Positions 44,235 to 53,751 of a DNA stretch of 64,000 nt are shown piece by piece. A program made the translations under genes and the position numbers. Origin of the DNA: Calothrix sp. NIES-4105 (GTDB taxonomy: Bacteria; Cyanobacteriota; Cyanobacteriia; Cyanobacteriales; Nostocaceae). The notes beneath the pieces are model-generated. The model saw only the letters and a program-made list of their open reading frames with translations, was not told the origin of the DNA and did not search any database. Location of the stretch: contig NZ_AP018290.1 of the NCBI RefSeq assembly GCF_002368415.1, positions 5,407,614-5,471,613 of the forward strand, read 5' to 3'. The stretch's first letter is position 1. Each line of letters opens with the position of its first letter.

Positions 44235-45089
44235 ATGCCACAAGAACAATTACAGCCACCACAGTCCCAAGAGTTACCAGGGTCTGAAGCGCAAATGACA
44301 CCAAAGCCCCAAGCCGATGATTCTAAATATCGGGGTAGTGGTAAGTTAGAGAATAAAGTCGCGTTAATTACAGGCGCCGACAGTGGTATTGGACGTGCGG
44401 TAGCAATAGCCTATGCTAAAGAAGGCGCCAACGTTGCAATTCTTTATTTAAGTGAACACGAAGATGCCAAAGAAACAAAGCATCTAGTTGAGAAATACGG
44501 CGGTCGTGCGATTACAATAGCAGGTGATATTGGCTCGGAGTCGTTTTGTCAACAAGCCGTTCAGCAAACAGTAGACGAATTTGGCAAGCTAGATATTCTA
44601 GTCAACAACGCAGCCGAACAGCATCCGCAAGAAAGTATAGAAGATATTACCGAAGAACAATTGGAAAAAACTTTCCGCACCAACATTTTTTCAATGTTCT
44701 TCCTAACTAAAGCCGCACTCAAGCACTTAAGCGAGGGTAGTGCTATTATTAACACGACTTCTGTTACAGCTTACAAAGGTAATCCGCAATTACTTGATTA
44801 TTCCTCTACCAAAGGCGCCATTGTAGCTTTTACCCGTTCACTATCACAAAATTTAATAGAAAAAGGCATTCGCGTCAACGGTGTTGCACCCGGTCCAATA
44901 TGGACACCTTTAATTCCCGCAACATTTCCTGAAGATAAAGTTGCAAACTTTGGTAAGCAAGTACCAATGCAGCGAGCAGGACAACCCGAAGAAGTGGCGC
45001 CAAGCTATGTATTTTTAGCCTCTGATGATTCTTCGTATATCTCAGGTCAAATACTGCATCCAAACGGCGGTGAAGTAATTAACGGTTAA
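44235..45089 (+). CDS. Short-chain dehydrogenase/reductase (YghA-like)
   Basis: The 284-residue protein has a Pro/Gln-rich N-terminal tail of about 35 residues, then VALITGADSGIGRAVAIAYA (cofactor motif TGxxxGIG, near 45), LDILVNNAAEQHPQESIEDI, IINTTSVTAYKGNPQLLDYS (catalytic Ser) and SSTKGAIVAFTRSL (YxxxK with Tyr from DYSSTK), and VNGVAPGPIWTPLIP. The long tail and GADSGIGRA place it in the glucose/ribitol dehydrogenase-like YghA group, commonly linked to general stress. Substrate unknown. Confidence 0.93.
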   Translation: MPQEQLQPPQSQELPGSEAQMTPKPQADDSKYRGSGKLENKVALITGADSGIGRAVAIAYAKEGANVAILYLSEHEDAKETKHLVEKYGGRAITIAGDIGSESFCQQAVQQTVDEFGKLDILVNNAAEQHPQESIEDITEEQLEKTFRTNIFSMFFLTKAALKHLSEGSAIINTTSVTAYKGNPQLLDYSSTKGAIVAFTRSLSQNLIEKGIRVNGVAPGPIWTPLIPATFPEDKVANFGKQVPMQRAGQPEEVAPSYVFLASDDSSYISGQILHPNGGEVING

Positions 45090-45100
45090 TAATACTGTTG

Positions 45101-45136
45101 TTTCCCCCTTATCAAGAGGGCTAGGGGGGATTAAGC
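45101..45136. repeat. GATCCCCC-family fragment
   Basis: TTTCCCCCTTATCAAGAGGG and CTAGGGGGGATTAAGC form a short hairpin related to the element at 7172-7283. It probably acts as terminator of the dehydrogenase gene. Confidence 0.6.
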
Positions 45137-45239
45137 TAACATCAATGTCACCAATATTTCAACCGTAAGAAAGAAGACTTGATAAATATTAATTGTTACT
45201 TTTATCAAAAGTGACGAATATAAAATAAAGGATAATACT

Positions 45240-45497
45240 ATGGCATCTCTAGAAAAATTGCAAGGTACAGAGTTAGTAGACTGCGCGCGTGCGAATGCCA
45301 AACAAGGAATAGAAACGGCTGCACGGCAATGCGGTTATGGTGATAATCTTAACGAGTTTGCTAGAGACTTGCGGAAAGCTTGCGAAGATATGAATTTACA
45401 AGTAAAAGAACTAAGCGAATTAATCACCGACCAAGATATGATGTTGGAAATTGGCGAGGGTGAAATTGTGGCGCCAGACACAGAAGGTGTATTATAA
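45240..45497 (+). CDS. Conserved hypothetical cyanobacterial protein
   Basis: The 85-residue acidic protein (MASLEKLQGTELVDCARANA, then AARQCGYGDNLNEFARDLRK, ending APDTEGVL) is predicted mostly helical. Its Cys in VDCARAN and QCGYGD look conserved in a family I have seen in Nostocales, but no function is known to me. It has an AAAGGA sequence about eight bases before the start and codon use like its neighbours. Confidence 0.75.
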   Translation: MASLEKLQGTELVDCARANAKQGIETAARQCGYGDNLNEFARDLRKACEDMNLQVKELSELITDQDMMLEIGEGEIVAPDTEGVL

Positions 45498-45509
45498 TGC
45501 CGCAAATGT

Positions 45510-45541
45510 AAGGACGGGCAAGGATGCCCATCCCACAAGAT
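45510..45541. repeat. GGGCAAGGATGCCCATCCCA hairpin repeat
   Basis: A copy of the CTTGTGG / GGATGCCC dispersed family, placed between two convergent genes. Confidence 0.5.
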
Positions 45542-45566
45542 TTTTAATCTAGCTAATGAAAATATA

Positions 45567-46328
45567 TTAGTAGGCGCCAGTCTTATTTAAGACAACACCT
45601 ACAGTTTTGAACAAGATTTTCAAATCAAGCCATACTGACCAATTTTCAATGTAGCTAATATCTAGTTTCACTCCTTCTTCAAAATTTTCAATATCCGAAC
45701 GTCCGGAAACTTGCCATAAACCAGTAATACCGGGAAGCACATCTTGACGAATAAAGTGCATTTTCTTGAAACGTTCGACATCGCGTAGTGGAAGGGGACG
45801 CGGGCCGACAAGACTCATCTCACCAAATATTACATTAAATAGTTGTGGTAATTCATCAAGACTGTAGCGACGTAAAAACTTACCAACCTTTGTAACGCGC
45901 GGGTCATCTTTGAGTTTAAACAGTACACCGTCTTTGATTTCGTTTTTTGCTTCTAATACAGCTTGCAATTTTTCTGCACATAACGCATCCAAAAATAATA
46001 ACGTAAAGACTCGAAGTAATCTGACAGCAAATCCTCGCTGAATCTGAATCTGGTCGATCTTTGCATACATATATATAGCAGCTCCCGAAATGACTAAAGG
46101 AAAACCTTCTCTTAAAAGCTCTTTAGCTCGTTTAAGTGAATAAGTATTATCTGTTTTAATTAAAACGCTTCCTTGAGCTTCATAAGTTGGCTTTAATGAA
46201 AAGGCATACATTGATGCTACAGTTACACTAATTCCGAAAATTCCAACAGCAGACAACCAACGTCGCTGTATTACCTGTAAATATTTTTGAAAATCAATTT
46301 CTTCTACGTTTGGAAATGACTCTATCAT
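45567..46328 (-). pseudogene. Chimeric exopolysaccharide remnant (Wzz, flippase and sugar-transferase parts)
   Basis: The 253-residue frame joins pieces of different proteins. Residues 1-65 (IDFQKYLQVIQRRWLSAVGI, then YEAQGSVLIK) match the N terminus of a Wzz/GumC-type chain-length protein. Residues 66-97 (LLREGFPLVISGAAIYMYAK, then IDQIQI) resemble a Wzx-type flippase segment. From 98 (VRLLRVFTLLFLDAL) it looks like the first membrane helix of a polyprenyl glycosylphosphotransferase. From about 119 it is the C-terminal half of that enzyme (GEMSLVGPRPLPLRDVERF, DVLPGITGLWQVSGRS). The catalytic N-terminal half of the transferase domain (usual KFRSM segment) is absent, so activity is unlikely. 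The joints keep one open frame, so the event is probably recent. Confidence 0.8.
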
Positions 46329-46397
46329 GCAGATATCTCAACTACTTCATTACTTTAATTGCACCACCTGACGTTCGGCAGCCAGGGTTCGCAATCA

Positions 46398-46826
46398 CTA
46401 TATACGCTTAAGATCAAATTCATCTTTGACATCGTATCCTCTCATCCGCGCGTGTCTGCGTGTAAATTCACCCACAGACGAGTTTCCTTCGGGGCTAATT
46501 ACTCCTACCGCACGTTGCCATAGTTCAGCAGGCGCCAGCGATATTTCATAAACACGGTCTTTCTTCTTGACGTAATACCATTCGATGCCTTGGCACTGGT
46601 CGCACCAGAATGCTTCCAACCACTCACCGTCTGGGCTAATTGTCGTCTGAGATGCGACCAACATCATTGCTTCTTTTCTGCGTACACCGCGCTGCTGAAG
46701 TTGTCCAGCAGTATCGGCGTAAAGCGAGTATTTTTGACTAGCGCTATCCAGATAACATCGATGTATCGGATAAAATATCGCTCGTCGTTTAGAGCGCTTT
46801 CGGTTTCGTTCACATCGTTTCAGCAA
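46398..46826 (-). CDS. Conserved hypothetical protein with CxxC motif
   Basis: The 142-residue basic protein has an Arg-rich N terminus (KRCERNRKRSKRRAIFYPIH), EKYSLYA-like and TTISPDGEWLEAFWCDQCQG with a single CxxC (near 74-77), then WYYVKKKDRVYEISLAPAEL, WQRAVGVISPEGN and RHARMRGYD. It could bind zinc but only one CxxC pair is visible. The family seems cyanobacterial; function unknown. It lies upstream of the chimeric exopolysaccharide remnant on the same strand. Confidence 0.65.
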   Translation of the reverse strand: MLKRCERNRKRSKRRAIFYPIHRCYLDSASQKYSLYADTAGQLQQRGVRRKEAMMLVASQTTISPDGEWLEAFWCDQCQGIEWYYVKKKDRVYEISLAPAELWQRAVGVISPEGNSSVGEFTRRHARMRGYDVKDEFDLKRI

Positions 46827-47440
46827 TTTAAGATATCCCCTATATCAATGCAACATGTGAACTAATCACATGCCGTCGAAAACCAATCTGCCAAACAGCG
46901 CACAACAAAATAATTATCATCGCGCTCCTGCCGTCATAATTTCATTGCTTTGTTATTTTTACGTAGAATATTTGCTACAAACAAATTTATGAGTAACAGT
47001 AATAGTTACTAAAAAGTAGCTATCATACTTCATAAATATGAATTCGTTGATTTATATCATCTGTGCCACTGAATAATGTGTGAAGCGAGTAATAAATGGT
47101 CGTTAATCAGCATATTTGTATGTATAAATCTAGACAATATCTCTTCGATTCCACCTTCTTCCTGCCAAAAAAAAACATAGAACAAGGTTTCTTGAGAGAG
47201 ACTGAGATCTAAATGACCGTCAAAGTCCCATCATGACAACAGGCAATTATTTGATTGCAGTTAGATAGTTAGAACACTTGATTTACAAGGAGTTGATAGC
47301 TTTATCAATACTTTAAATATACTAGCAATATCTTCATATTTTATTAAAGATTTTTAGTCGATTCAACAACATGTTTCTTTACAAGGTGCCTGTTTACCTA
47401 ATGTTTAATTACTCTCACTACCAAAAAATATTAAGCATTT
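46827..47440. other. Long spacer, no gene seen
   Basis: About 610 AT-rich bases show no convincing coding frame, RNA gene or strong hairpin. The position beside the exopolysaccharide remnant is consistent with deleted or decayed genes. Confidence 0.4.
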
Positions 47441-47555
47441 GACGGGCGAGGACGCCCATTCCACGATGCCCATTCCACGACGCCCATTCCACGATGCCCA
47501 TTCCACGATGCCCATTCCACAATGCTTATTCCACAATGCTCATTCCACAATGCAC
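47441..47555. repeat. 14-bp tandem repeat, CCATTCCACGATGC type
   Basis: After GACGGGCGAGGACGCCCATT the unit CCACGATGCCCATT (also with GACGCC, AATGCT variants) is repeated about eight times. It appears to be an expansion of the right half of the common GGACGCCCATTCCAC hairpin. It abuts the 3' end of the DUF445 gene. Confidence 0.85.
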
Positions 47556-47558
47556 TTT

Positions 47559-48794
47559 TTATCGAGTAAACAAAAGTAATGCTGTTTGGAATAAGCCGAC
47601 GATAAACCCTAAAATACCACCTAGACTTACAATCGCTTGCAATTCGTTTTTCACTATTCCTTCGATTGCAGCTTCTAAATCGGCAGGTGATGTAGATTTT
47701 ACGCGGTCGATGATAACTTGGTCGATAGAGAGAATCGGTATTACTTGAGCTACGATTTTTTCTAAATCTCTTTCTAAATACCGTTCGAGAACCAAAGCCA
47801 GTTCTTTGCTAACGGTTTCCAAGGAAGCGCTGACAACTGGTGAGGCGCCCAGACGGGTGATAAGTACAGCTGCTATATTGTCCCAGTCCATAGATTCGCT
47901 TAACCCTTGAAGCAAGTCACCACCACTACTTTCCAGGTAATGCCGAACGCTCTCGCGCGTGGTTTTGCGTAATTGGCGAACTGTGGCGATAGGGAGATTT
48001 TGTAACGATAGGTCGAGCAAAAATCTTTTAATGCGGTTGTTGACGTTTAAATCTTGGGTGAGTTCGCGTAAGCGAATATTTGTTGCGTCTTTTTCGTCGA
48101 GACAAAAAGTTCTCAAACGAGTAAGAGTATTGCGTAACCCAAATAAGTTGGCCACCACCCAGTAAGTACCACTGGTTTTTTCGCGAAAGCTCTCATCTAT
48201 AGTTTGAATTGTACGGTCGGTTAAAAAATCAACGATTGCCAACCGGATAGTATCAGGTGGTAAAACAACTTGCAGTAACCAATCAGCTAGACGCTTGGCT
48301 TGTTCTTCGTTAAGCTGGAATTCGAGTAATACTTGGTCAAATATTTGGTTGATTTGCGTCTCTAAAAAATCTTCGCGCCGTGCTAAAGTTTTAAGCAAAC
48401 GTGGTAAAGACTCGCCGAGCAAGTCACGCAAAATACTCGCCACCAGAATTTTGGTGCTTTTTTGGTCTTTATCAAGCTTAATTTGTTCGAGTGCCGTTTG
48501 CAGCAACCAAAGAATCGCACCCTCAACACGCTCTGTTTGCAATAGGCGCCGTGCCAAATTTTGCAATTCTTCGGGTGTCAACAGTGACCCCATTATCGTA
48601 TCCGAGATATTTTTAGCAAGACGTTCCTGGTTACGGGGTATCAAACCAGGAGTAAACGGGATGCGTTTTCGACCGATATAAAGCGCGCGGTAAGGACGGA
48701 ACAGCATTTTGATAGCTATATCGTTGGTGAAATAGCCAATAATTCCGCCGAGAACCGGGGGGGACACATAAAGCCAGAGATGAGACCAATCCAA
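47559..48794 (-). CDS. DUF445 family membrane-anchored protein
   Basis: The 411-residue protein begins [20 protein letters not shown] (a membrane helix with the DUF445 signature [20 protein letters not shown], residues 18-37), then [20 protein letters not shown], a long helical region, and a C-terminal membrane helix ([18 protein letters not shown]). The family resembles YheB-type proteins; the function is not known. Length is typical for cyanobacterial members. The start (MDWSHLW) follows heptamer repeats on the upstream side. Confidence 0.9.
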   Translation of the reverse strand: MDWSHLWLYVSPPVLGGIIGYFTNDIAIKMLFRPYRALYIGRKRIPFTPGLIPRNQERLAKNISDTIMGSLLTPEELQNLARRLLQTERVEGAILWLLQTALEQIKLDKDQKSTKILVASILRDLLGESLPRLLKTLARREDFLETQINQIFDQVLLEFQLNEEQAKRLADWLLQVVLPPDTIRLAIVDFLTDRTIQTIDESFREKTSGTYWVVANLFGLRNTLTRLRTFCLDEKDATNIRLRELTQDLNVNNRIKRFLLDLSLQNLPIATVRQLRKTTRESVRHYLESSGGDLLQGLSESMDWDNIAAVLITRLGASPVVSASLETVSKELALVLERYLERDLEKIVAQVIPILSIDQVIIDRVKSTSPADLEAAIEGIVKNELQAIVSLGGILGFIVGLFQTALLLFTR

Positions 48795-48809
48795 GGGATA
48801 AATGTAGTT

Positions 48810-48898
48810 AGGAGTTAGGAGGTAGGAGGTAGGAGTTAGGAGTTAGGAGTTAGGAGTTAGGATTTAAAACTCAGCACTCAGCACTCAGCACTCATAAC
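48810..48898. repeat. TTAGGAG heptamer array and CTCAGCACT nonamers
   Basis: About eight tandem TTAGGAG or TAGGAGG heptamers (48810-48862) are followed by three CAGCACTCAGCACTCAGCAC nonamers. Such short tandemly repeated repeats are typical of heterocystous cyanobacteria. They lie between menG and the DUF445 gene. Confidence 0.9.
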
Positions 48899-48900
48899 TC

Positions 48901-49590
48901 TTAACTTTTATTAACGACTAATACTCCCATCATACCGTTCGCAATCGGGTAATGTGTGGAATCCGTGAAACCAACTTGCCGCGCGATAGCAACTTGTTCG
49001 CTACCAACAGGGAAACGGTCTAAGCTGGGACTAATATAAGCATATTCTTCTTTCAATCCCATTTGTGTAGCGGTACTCACGACTAGATTATCTAAATACC
49101 ATTGCTGAAACGCGCGCATTATTGGGTTACTTGGACGGTGAAAGTCTAGTATCGCGCATGAGGCGCCTACCTTTAAGACACGATAAATTTCTCGTAAACT
49201 GCCAGGAATATCGCCAACGTTTCTTAGCCCATACCCCATTGTGGCAGCATCGAAGTAATTATCCTCAAATGGTAAATCCAGTACATCCGCCTCAACCCAA
49301 GTAACTGGAAGTTGCTTGTACAAACTTCGTGCGCGCGATGCAGCTACTATTAATAACTGGCTCGAAAAGTCAACTCCGTACACCTTCCCCGTCCCGATAC
49401 GACGCGCTAACCGTAATGAGATATCGCCACTACCGCAGCATAAATCAATACAAGTATCATCTGGTTTAGCTTTGCTCCATTTCACCGTCATTTCTTTCCA
49501 AATGCGGTGCTGTCCAAAACTTAGCTTGTCATTTAGCTCGTCATAGACCGGAGCAATGCGGTTAAAAATAGCACGTACTTCTTCGCTCAT
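48901..49590 (-). CDS. menG: MenG/UbiE-type quinone methyltransferase
   Basis: The 229-residue class I methyltransferase has FNRIAPVYDELNDKLSFGQH, IDLCCGSGDISLRLARRIGT (SAM motif), EADVLDLPFEDNYFDAATMG, YGLRNVGDIPGSLREIYRVL and the ending YPIANGMMGVLVVNK, the UbiE/MenG family hallmarks. In cyanobacteria it methylates demethylphylloquinone to phylloquinone, the electron carrier of photosystem I. Length is typical. Confidence 0.95.
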   Translation of the reverse strand: MSEEVRAIFNRIAPVYDELNDKLSFGQHRIWKEMTVKWSKAKPDDTCIDLCCGSGDISLRLARRIGTGKVYGVDFSSQLLIVAASRARSLYKQLPVTWVEADVLDLPFEDNYFDAATMGYGLRNVGDIPGSLREIYRVLKVGASCAILDFHRPSNPIMRAFQQWYLDNLVVSTATQMGLKEEYAYISPSLDRFPVGSEQVAIARQVGFTDSTHYPIANGMMGVLVVNKS

Positions 49591-49640
49591 GAATCAGTGA
49601 AAATATTTCTCTTACAAGAATATTAAAGCAAGCTGCTGCA

Positions 49641-49716
49641 AAGAAACAGAAACCGGGCTTCTTTTCAAGAAATTAAGCTTTTTCCCATAATCTATCATGA
49701 GAAGCCTGGTTTCTTT
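49641..49716. repeat. AAACCGGGCTTCTT inverted repeat
   Basis: AGAAACCGGGCTTCTT and GAGAAGCCTGGTTTCTTT are imperfect inverted copies about 35 bases apart, a type of dispersed repeat in these genomes. They lie between the transporter and menG. Confidence 0.6.
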
Positions 49717-49727
49717 AAAAAGACAAT

Positions 49728-50705
49728 TTAATGCTTTGCTTCAGGTAATTGAGATATGAACAGCACGACGACGAGAATAAGTCCACCACCTAAAGTTTGT
49801 ATAAATGAAAGTCTTTCTCCAAGAGTTATATAAGCTGTTGCGACCCCAAATAAAGGAATAAGCGTTAAATATAGCGAAGTCACACTTACACCAGATGTCC
49901 GCAGCGTTAGTAAATATAGCCAAAATGCTAAACCTTGTCCGATAATACCGGAAATGACTGCTAACAAAACACTTTCAATATGGACTTGCGCGAAGTTAAA
50001 AGCGTTTTGACCCCAAAACTGTGACACCCCAAGAAGTAATACAAATAAAACAAGTGCAAACGACTGCTGAAGCGCTACTAAAACTAATGGCGCCGCTTGA
50101 GACAGCAACGGTCGAGCTACGATAGCATATAGCGAAGCGCACAAAACTCCAAGCAGTACCAGAAAATCTCCAGTCAAACACTCACCTGTAATATTAGTTA
50201 TACTTGGAGATGCGACCATCCCAACTCCCACACAAGCAACGAGTGCTAACTTTATTAAGGGTGAACTAATTTTTTCTTTGAGCAAAACAGCTGCTAAAGC
50301 AATGGTGATAATTGGTTCGCTGACAGAAAGAAGCGTTGCATTGCTTGCCGTCGTTAAGTTTAAGCCAATAGTCGCCAAAATAAAAGATAAACCCGGTTCT
50401 AAAAAACCAACTAAACTCGCTCTCAAAGCTACTGATTTTTTTGGTATCTCAACTTTTTGATAAAAAATTACAGACCATAAAAAAATGATGCTTGATATAC
50501 TTTGAATGACCAAAATCATTAAAGGTGATAACTCATTCAGCGATTGCTTTGTCATCGGAACTGTTACACCGAAGCAAGCAGCACACAGCACTGCAAATCC
50601 AACTGCTGGAAATTTTGATAGTTTATTTGATAGTCTACTTAATACCGCTATTGCAAACGAGTTTTTCTTAGTAGTCTCGACGGTAGTTTGTACTAGCTGA
50701 GTCAT
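49728..50705 (-). CDS. EamA (DMT) family transporter
   Basis: The 325-residue protein has ten predicted membrane helices as two EamA repeats: AACFGVTVPMTKQSLNELSP, ATIGLNLTTASNATLLSVSE and PIITIALAAVLLKEKISSPL in the first; FLVLLGVLCASLYAIVARPL and FGVATAYITLGERLSFIQTL in the second. The family exports metabolites such as amino acids or drugs; the substrate is unknown. A 30-residue cytosolic N terminus precedes helix 1. Confidence 0.92.
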   Translation of the reverse strand: MTQLVQTTVETTKKNSFAIAVLSRLSNKLSKFPAVGFAVLCAACFGVTVPMTKQSLNELSPLMILVIQSISSIIFLWSVIFYQKVEIPKKSVALRASLVGFLEPGLSFILATIGLNLTTASNATLLSVSEPIITIALAAVLLKEKISSPLIKLALVACVGVGMVASPSITNITGECLTGDFLVLLGVLCASLYAIVARPLLSQAAPLVLVALQQSFALVLFVLLLGVSQFWGQNAFNFAQVHIESVLLAVISGIIGQGLAFWLYLLTLRTSGVSVTSLYLTLIPLFGVATAYITLGERLSFIQTLGGGLILVVVLFISQLPEAKH

Positions 50706-51304
50706 AAAAAAGTTTGGTAGTTCGAGACTTAGAACTAGTACGTTACACTAGATCATACTGAAACTAGAGACAATATAAGTAATGTCTCTATGCTCCACAA
50801 AATGGAGATTCATAGTCTCTTTTTCGTTATATTGAGGAATGGTAATTTTTAATTTCTATGGCTGTATACTTTTAGCTTTGCTATTAGTGCATTAGTTTTT
50901 ACCACAACTTTCATGCAATGCACTGCCTTACTCTAAATTGCAAGCCTACTCACAGCTATGCTATAGTAGCTATATGTCGGGAATTCCTTGTAAAAAATTA
51001 TCAAATTTATACATAAAATCGTACCTCAACTACTATTGATATAAAAATATTCAGTAGTAGTTTTGCCGTTGAACTACAAGTGATTTTTTTATAGTACTTA
51101 CAACAATATTACGATATTTAATTAATTTAGTCAACAAATTTATGAGTGGGAAGTACTAATCTTTCTATTAAGATAGTGTTTTATATGTCTAAATGTAGAT
51201 GCTTTATATAATACATAGATGTAAATGAATACATAAATGTAGAGATGCGAAATTTCGCGTCTCTACAATGTGATGGTTTCTACGATAACGTCTAAACACC
51301 GTAA
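50706..51304. other. Long spacer with one palindromic repeat
   Basis: No gene was found in 599 AT-rich bases. A perfect palindrome of the TAGAGAC family (TGTAGAGATGCGAAA/TTTCGCGTCTCTACA, one G-T mismatch) is at 51238-51267, close to the 3' end of the next gene. The rest includes the promoter side of the EamA gene. Confidence 0.5.
51238..51267. repeat. Small palindromic repeat, TAGAGAC family
   Basis: Almost identical to the palindrome between the cas3 halves (2697-2726); one C is replaced by T in the left arm. Confidence 0.8.
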
Positions 51305-52249
51305 TTAACAGCAACGAGTTGCAGTGAGAGCTATGGCAGCAAGTTGAGCAGAACTATGAATAAGTTTGAGTTCGTCTTCACGCAAAGCTAGTGGTTGTTT
51401 CCACTGAAGCGATAGCACAGCAAGAGTTTGGCTACGATAGATAACAGGTAGGATTAAATGTGCTTTAACACTATTATCTGAGTAGTGTGAAACTGCTGCT
51501 AACTTTTCATCATTACTAACATTTACCGAGACTTGCATTTGCCCGGATGCAATTGCTTGCTCGAAGAGCGGATCTTGAGAAAGCCAATTTTCAAGTTTTC
51601 CTGCTGTCGAGTAACTTCCTTGTACTGGCACCAGTGTACCAGCCTCAATCATCTGTAAAATACAACCATCAGCGGCAAAGCTTTCTCCAAATGACCTAGC
51701 AAGTGGGTCAAGAATAGATTCAAAGCTGGTTGATAACTGTGTAACGTTGACCAAAGAAGTTAGAAGTGCCATCTGAGCATTCGCACGACGCAATTCTTCT
51801 GTACGCTGCTTAAGTAAATCATAAGTTTCTGCCGCGCGTTGAACCACTGCCTTCAGTTCAGTAGGGTCCCACGGTTTGGTAATGTACTTGTAAACTTGTC
51901 CAGCATTAATTGCTTCTACCAAATCCTCAATATCGGTAAAACCCGTGAGGATAATACGAACGGTATCAGGAAATTGAGGCACAGTTTTACTCAGAAACTC
52001 AGTTCCCTTCATTTCTGGCATTCGCTGGTCAGAGATAATAACAGCAACTTCCCCCTCAGCAGCTAGAACGGAGAGTGCGTTGATACCGCTGTCTGCTTTT
52101 AGAACATTAAAGTCTCGTCGAAAAGTACGATAGAGCAAATCGAGATTATCTGGCTCATCGTCAACGACTAAAAGTTTGAGTTTTTTAGGTTTTTCTATCG
52201 TCATTAATTGCCTACGGATTTTATCAATTTCAGGAATCGGATTATCCAT
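51305..52249 (-). CDS. Response regulator with GAF domain
   Basis: The 314-residue protein has a receiver domain (KLLVVDDEPDNLDLLYRTFR, Asp74 in IISDQRMPEMKG, LTGFTDIEDLVEAINAGQVY and YITKPWDPTEL, the RpfG-like variant) at 24-140, a coiled-coil linker (EELRRANAQMALLTSLVNV) and a GAF domain at about 165-310. No output enzymatic or DNA-binding domain is present, so it may be a relay or sensor adaptor. The gene is alone. Confidence 0.92.
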   Translation of the reverse strand: MDNPIPEIDKIRRQLMTIEKPKKLKLLVVDDEPDNLDLLYRTFRRDFNVLKADSGINALSVLAAEGEVAVIISDQRMPEMKGTEFLSKTVPQFPDTVRIILTGFTDIEDLVEAINAGQVYKYITKPWDPTELKAVVQRAAETYDLLKQRTEELRRANAQMALLTSLVNVTQLSTSFESILDPLARSFGESFAADGCILQMIEAGTLVPVQGSYSTAGKLENWLSQDPLFEQAIASGQMQVSVNVSNDEKLAAVSHYSDNSVKAHLILPVIYRSQTLAVLSLQWKQPLALREDELKLIHSSAQLAAIALTATRCC

Positions 52250-52660
52250 AAGATAATTCCTTTAATTCTTATTGATATTGTGATATTCAATACCAAGCTT
52301 AATTTAAAAATACAAGTATTAACTTGTGGAATATCCTGAATTATCTCATTGAAATATAAAATAATTACGTATTTGTTTTTAAATTACGTATCCGTATTTC
52401 ATTATTAAGCATAGTGAAAAATACGTAAACGTACTTATACATATGAGTATTTTTTATTTATAACCACAATCACACATATTCGGCAAGTGTTACATCCCAA
52501 ATCACCAAAAACTAGTTTTGTAAAGGATTGTGTTGGAACAAGGTTTAATTTTCCAGTTTCTACGGAGCTTCATAACTATATGTTGCGTAATCAAGAACGA
52601 GTATACGTGCTTACCGTAAAATAGATTTGACTAGTTAAAATGCGCGATTAGCGTTACCGT
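52250..52660. other. Spacer, promoter region of raf1
   Basis: About 410 AT-rich bases lie between divergent genes. No repeat or RNA gene was seen; short TACGTA-containing palindromes (ATTACGTATTT, ATTACGTATCC near 52365-52390) could be operators but are only 6-8 bp. Confidence 0.35.
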
Positions 52661-53749
52661 ATGAGTTCCCAACCACAAGATACTCAAAACCCAGGAAATA
52701 TAAGCTCCGAAGAAAAATCTGAGCTACTGCGAAAACTCAGACAGAAGCAAGGTAATTGGGTCGAATGGGGTTCTGCCATCACGCAGTTGCAAAAATCTGG
52801 TTATAATCCCCAAACTATTTTTGAAGAAACTGGTTTTGAGCCAGTTCAGCAAAATCAGGTGACAGTCGGCGCCCAAGTTTATTCGTCAATAGAAAAAGTC
52901 GGCGCCTCAACTGAAGTACTATCCCACTTTGCCCAACGCGCTAGCGATGTACTATATGAATTTCGCTTACTAACTCAAGAAGAACGTGCGTCTGCTGCCG
53001 AACTTGCTTTTAAACATCAACTCGACTGCGACGAAGCTAGAGAAATCGCGCGAGCAATCAAAGACTTTTCTCGTTTCCGTAACCCTCCTGAAGGTTTTAC
53101 AGCACATCCAGGTGATGCAGTAGCGTATCAATCTTGGAAACTCGCACGTCAGTACACCGACTTACAAGAACGTTCGCGTCTCATTGCTAAAGGACTACGT
53201 TTTGCCCACTCACCCGAAGCACGCAAACAAATCGAGCAATTATTAACAGACTTTACAGTAGTCAGCAAACGTCCGGCGCCAACTTTACCTTTTTACCGTC
53301 TCGAATCAACAAGCGAGTTAGCACGCATTTTACCCGTAGCAGGAGAAATGCCATTAAAACCCCAAGACTTAAAAGCTGTACCAATAGTCGAAGAAATCGG
53401 CGCCTTTCGGATGGTGCGCGTTTCAGGTACACAAGCATGGGTGCCACTACCTGGTTGGCAAGTAATACTTGCTTGTGAAGACCCTGTAGTAATTTTAACC
53501 AATAGTGATAGATTACCCAATCAAACCGCTAACTCACCATTAGAGCAGGTTTTAGTCATTATCGACCGCGCGCAACGTGAGTGGAATGACGGTAGCTATT
53601 TTGTCTTCGATAACAACGGTGAACTAGACTTTCAATGGTTTGAAACGGTGCCTGACGTACAAATTCTTGGCAAAATTACTGTTATAGTGCGTGCGAAAAA
53701 GGTACTCGACGAGGACTTTAATAAAGACTCCTGGCAAATCGAGGAGTAA
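52661..53749 (+). CDS. raf1: RuBisCO accumulation factor 1
   Basis: The 362-residue protein has the Raf1 layout: an N-terminal helical alpha domain (about 20-200) with LRQKQGNWVEWGSAITQLQK and FEETGFEPVQQNQVTVGAQV, a linker, and a C-terminal beta-sandwich (about 215-350) with PFYRLESTSELARILPVAGE, FRMVRVSGTQAWVPLPGWQV and VIIDRAQREWNDGSYFVFD. Raf1 dimers bridge RbcL dimers during octamer assembly and are specific to phototrophs with form IB RuBisCO. Start ATG 52661 has no strong Shine-Dalgarno. Confidence 0.97.
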   Translation: MSSQPQDTQNPGNISSEEKSELLRKLRQKQGNWVEWGSAITQLQKSGYNPQTIFEETGFEPVQQNQVTVGAQVYSSIEKVGASTEVLSHFAQRASDVLYEFRLLTQEERASAAELAFKHQLDCDEAREIARAIKDFSRFRNPPEGFTAHPGDAVAYQSWKLARQYTDLQERSRLIAKGLRFAHSPEARKQIEQLLTDFTVVSKRPAPTLPFYRLESTSELARILPVAGEMPLKPQDLKAVPIVEEIGAFRMVRVSGTQAWVPLPGWQVILACEDPVVILTNSDRLPNQTANSPLEQVLVIIDRAQREWNDGSYFVFDNNGELDFQWFETVPDVQILGKITVIVRAKKVLDEDFNKDSWQIEE

Positions 53750-53751
53750 CT

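Noticed and set aside
46478-46865. Overlapping plus-strand frame opposite the CxxC protein
   Set aside because: The minus-strand frame has better composition and conserved-looking motifs; the plus-strand frame is its shadow.
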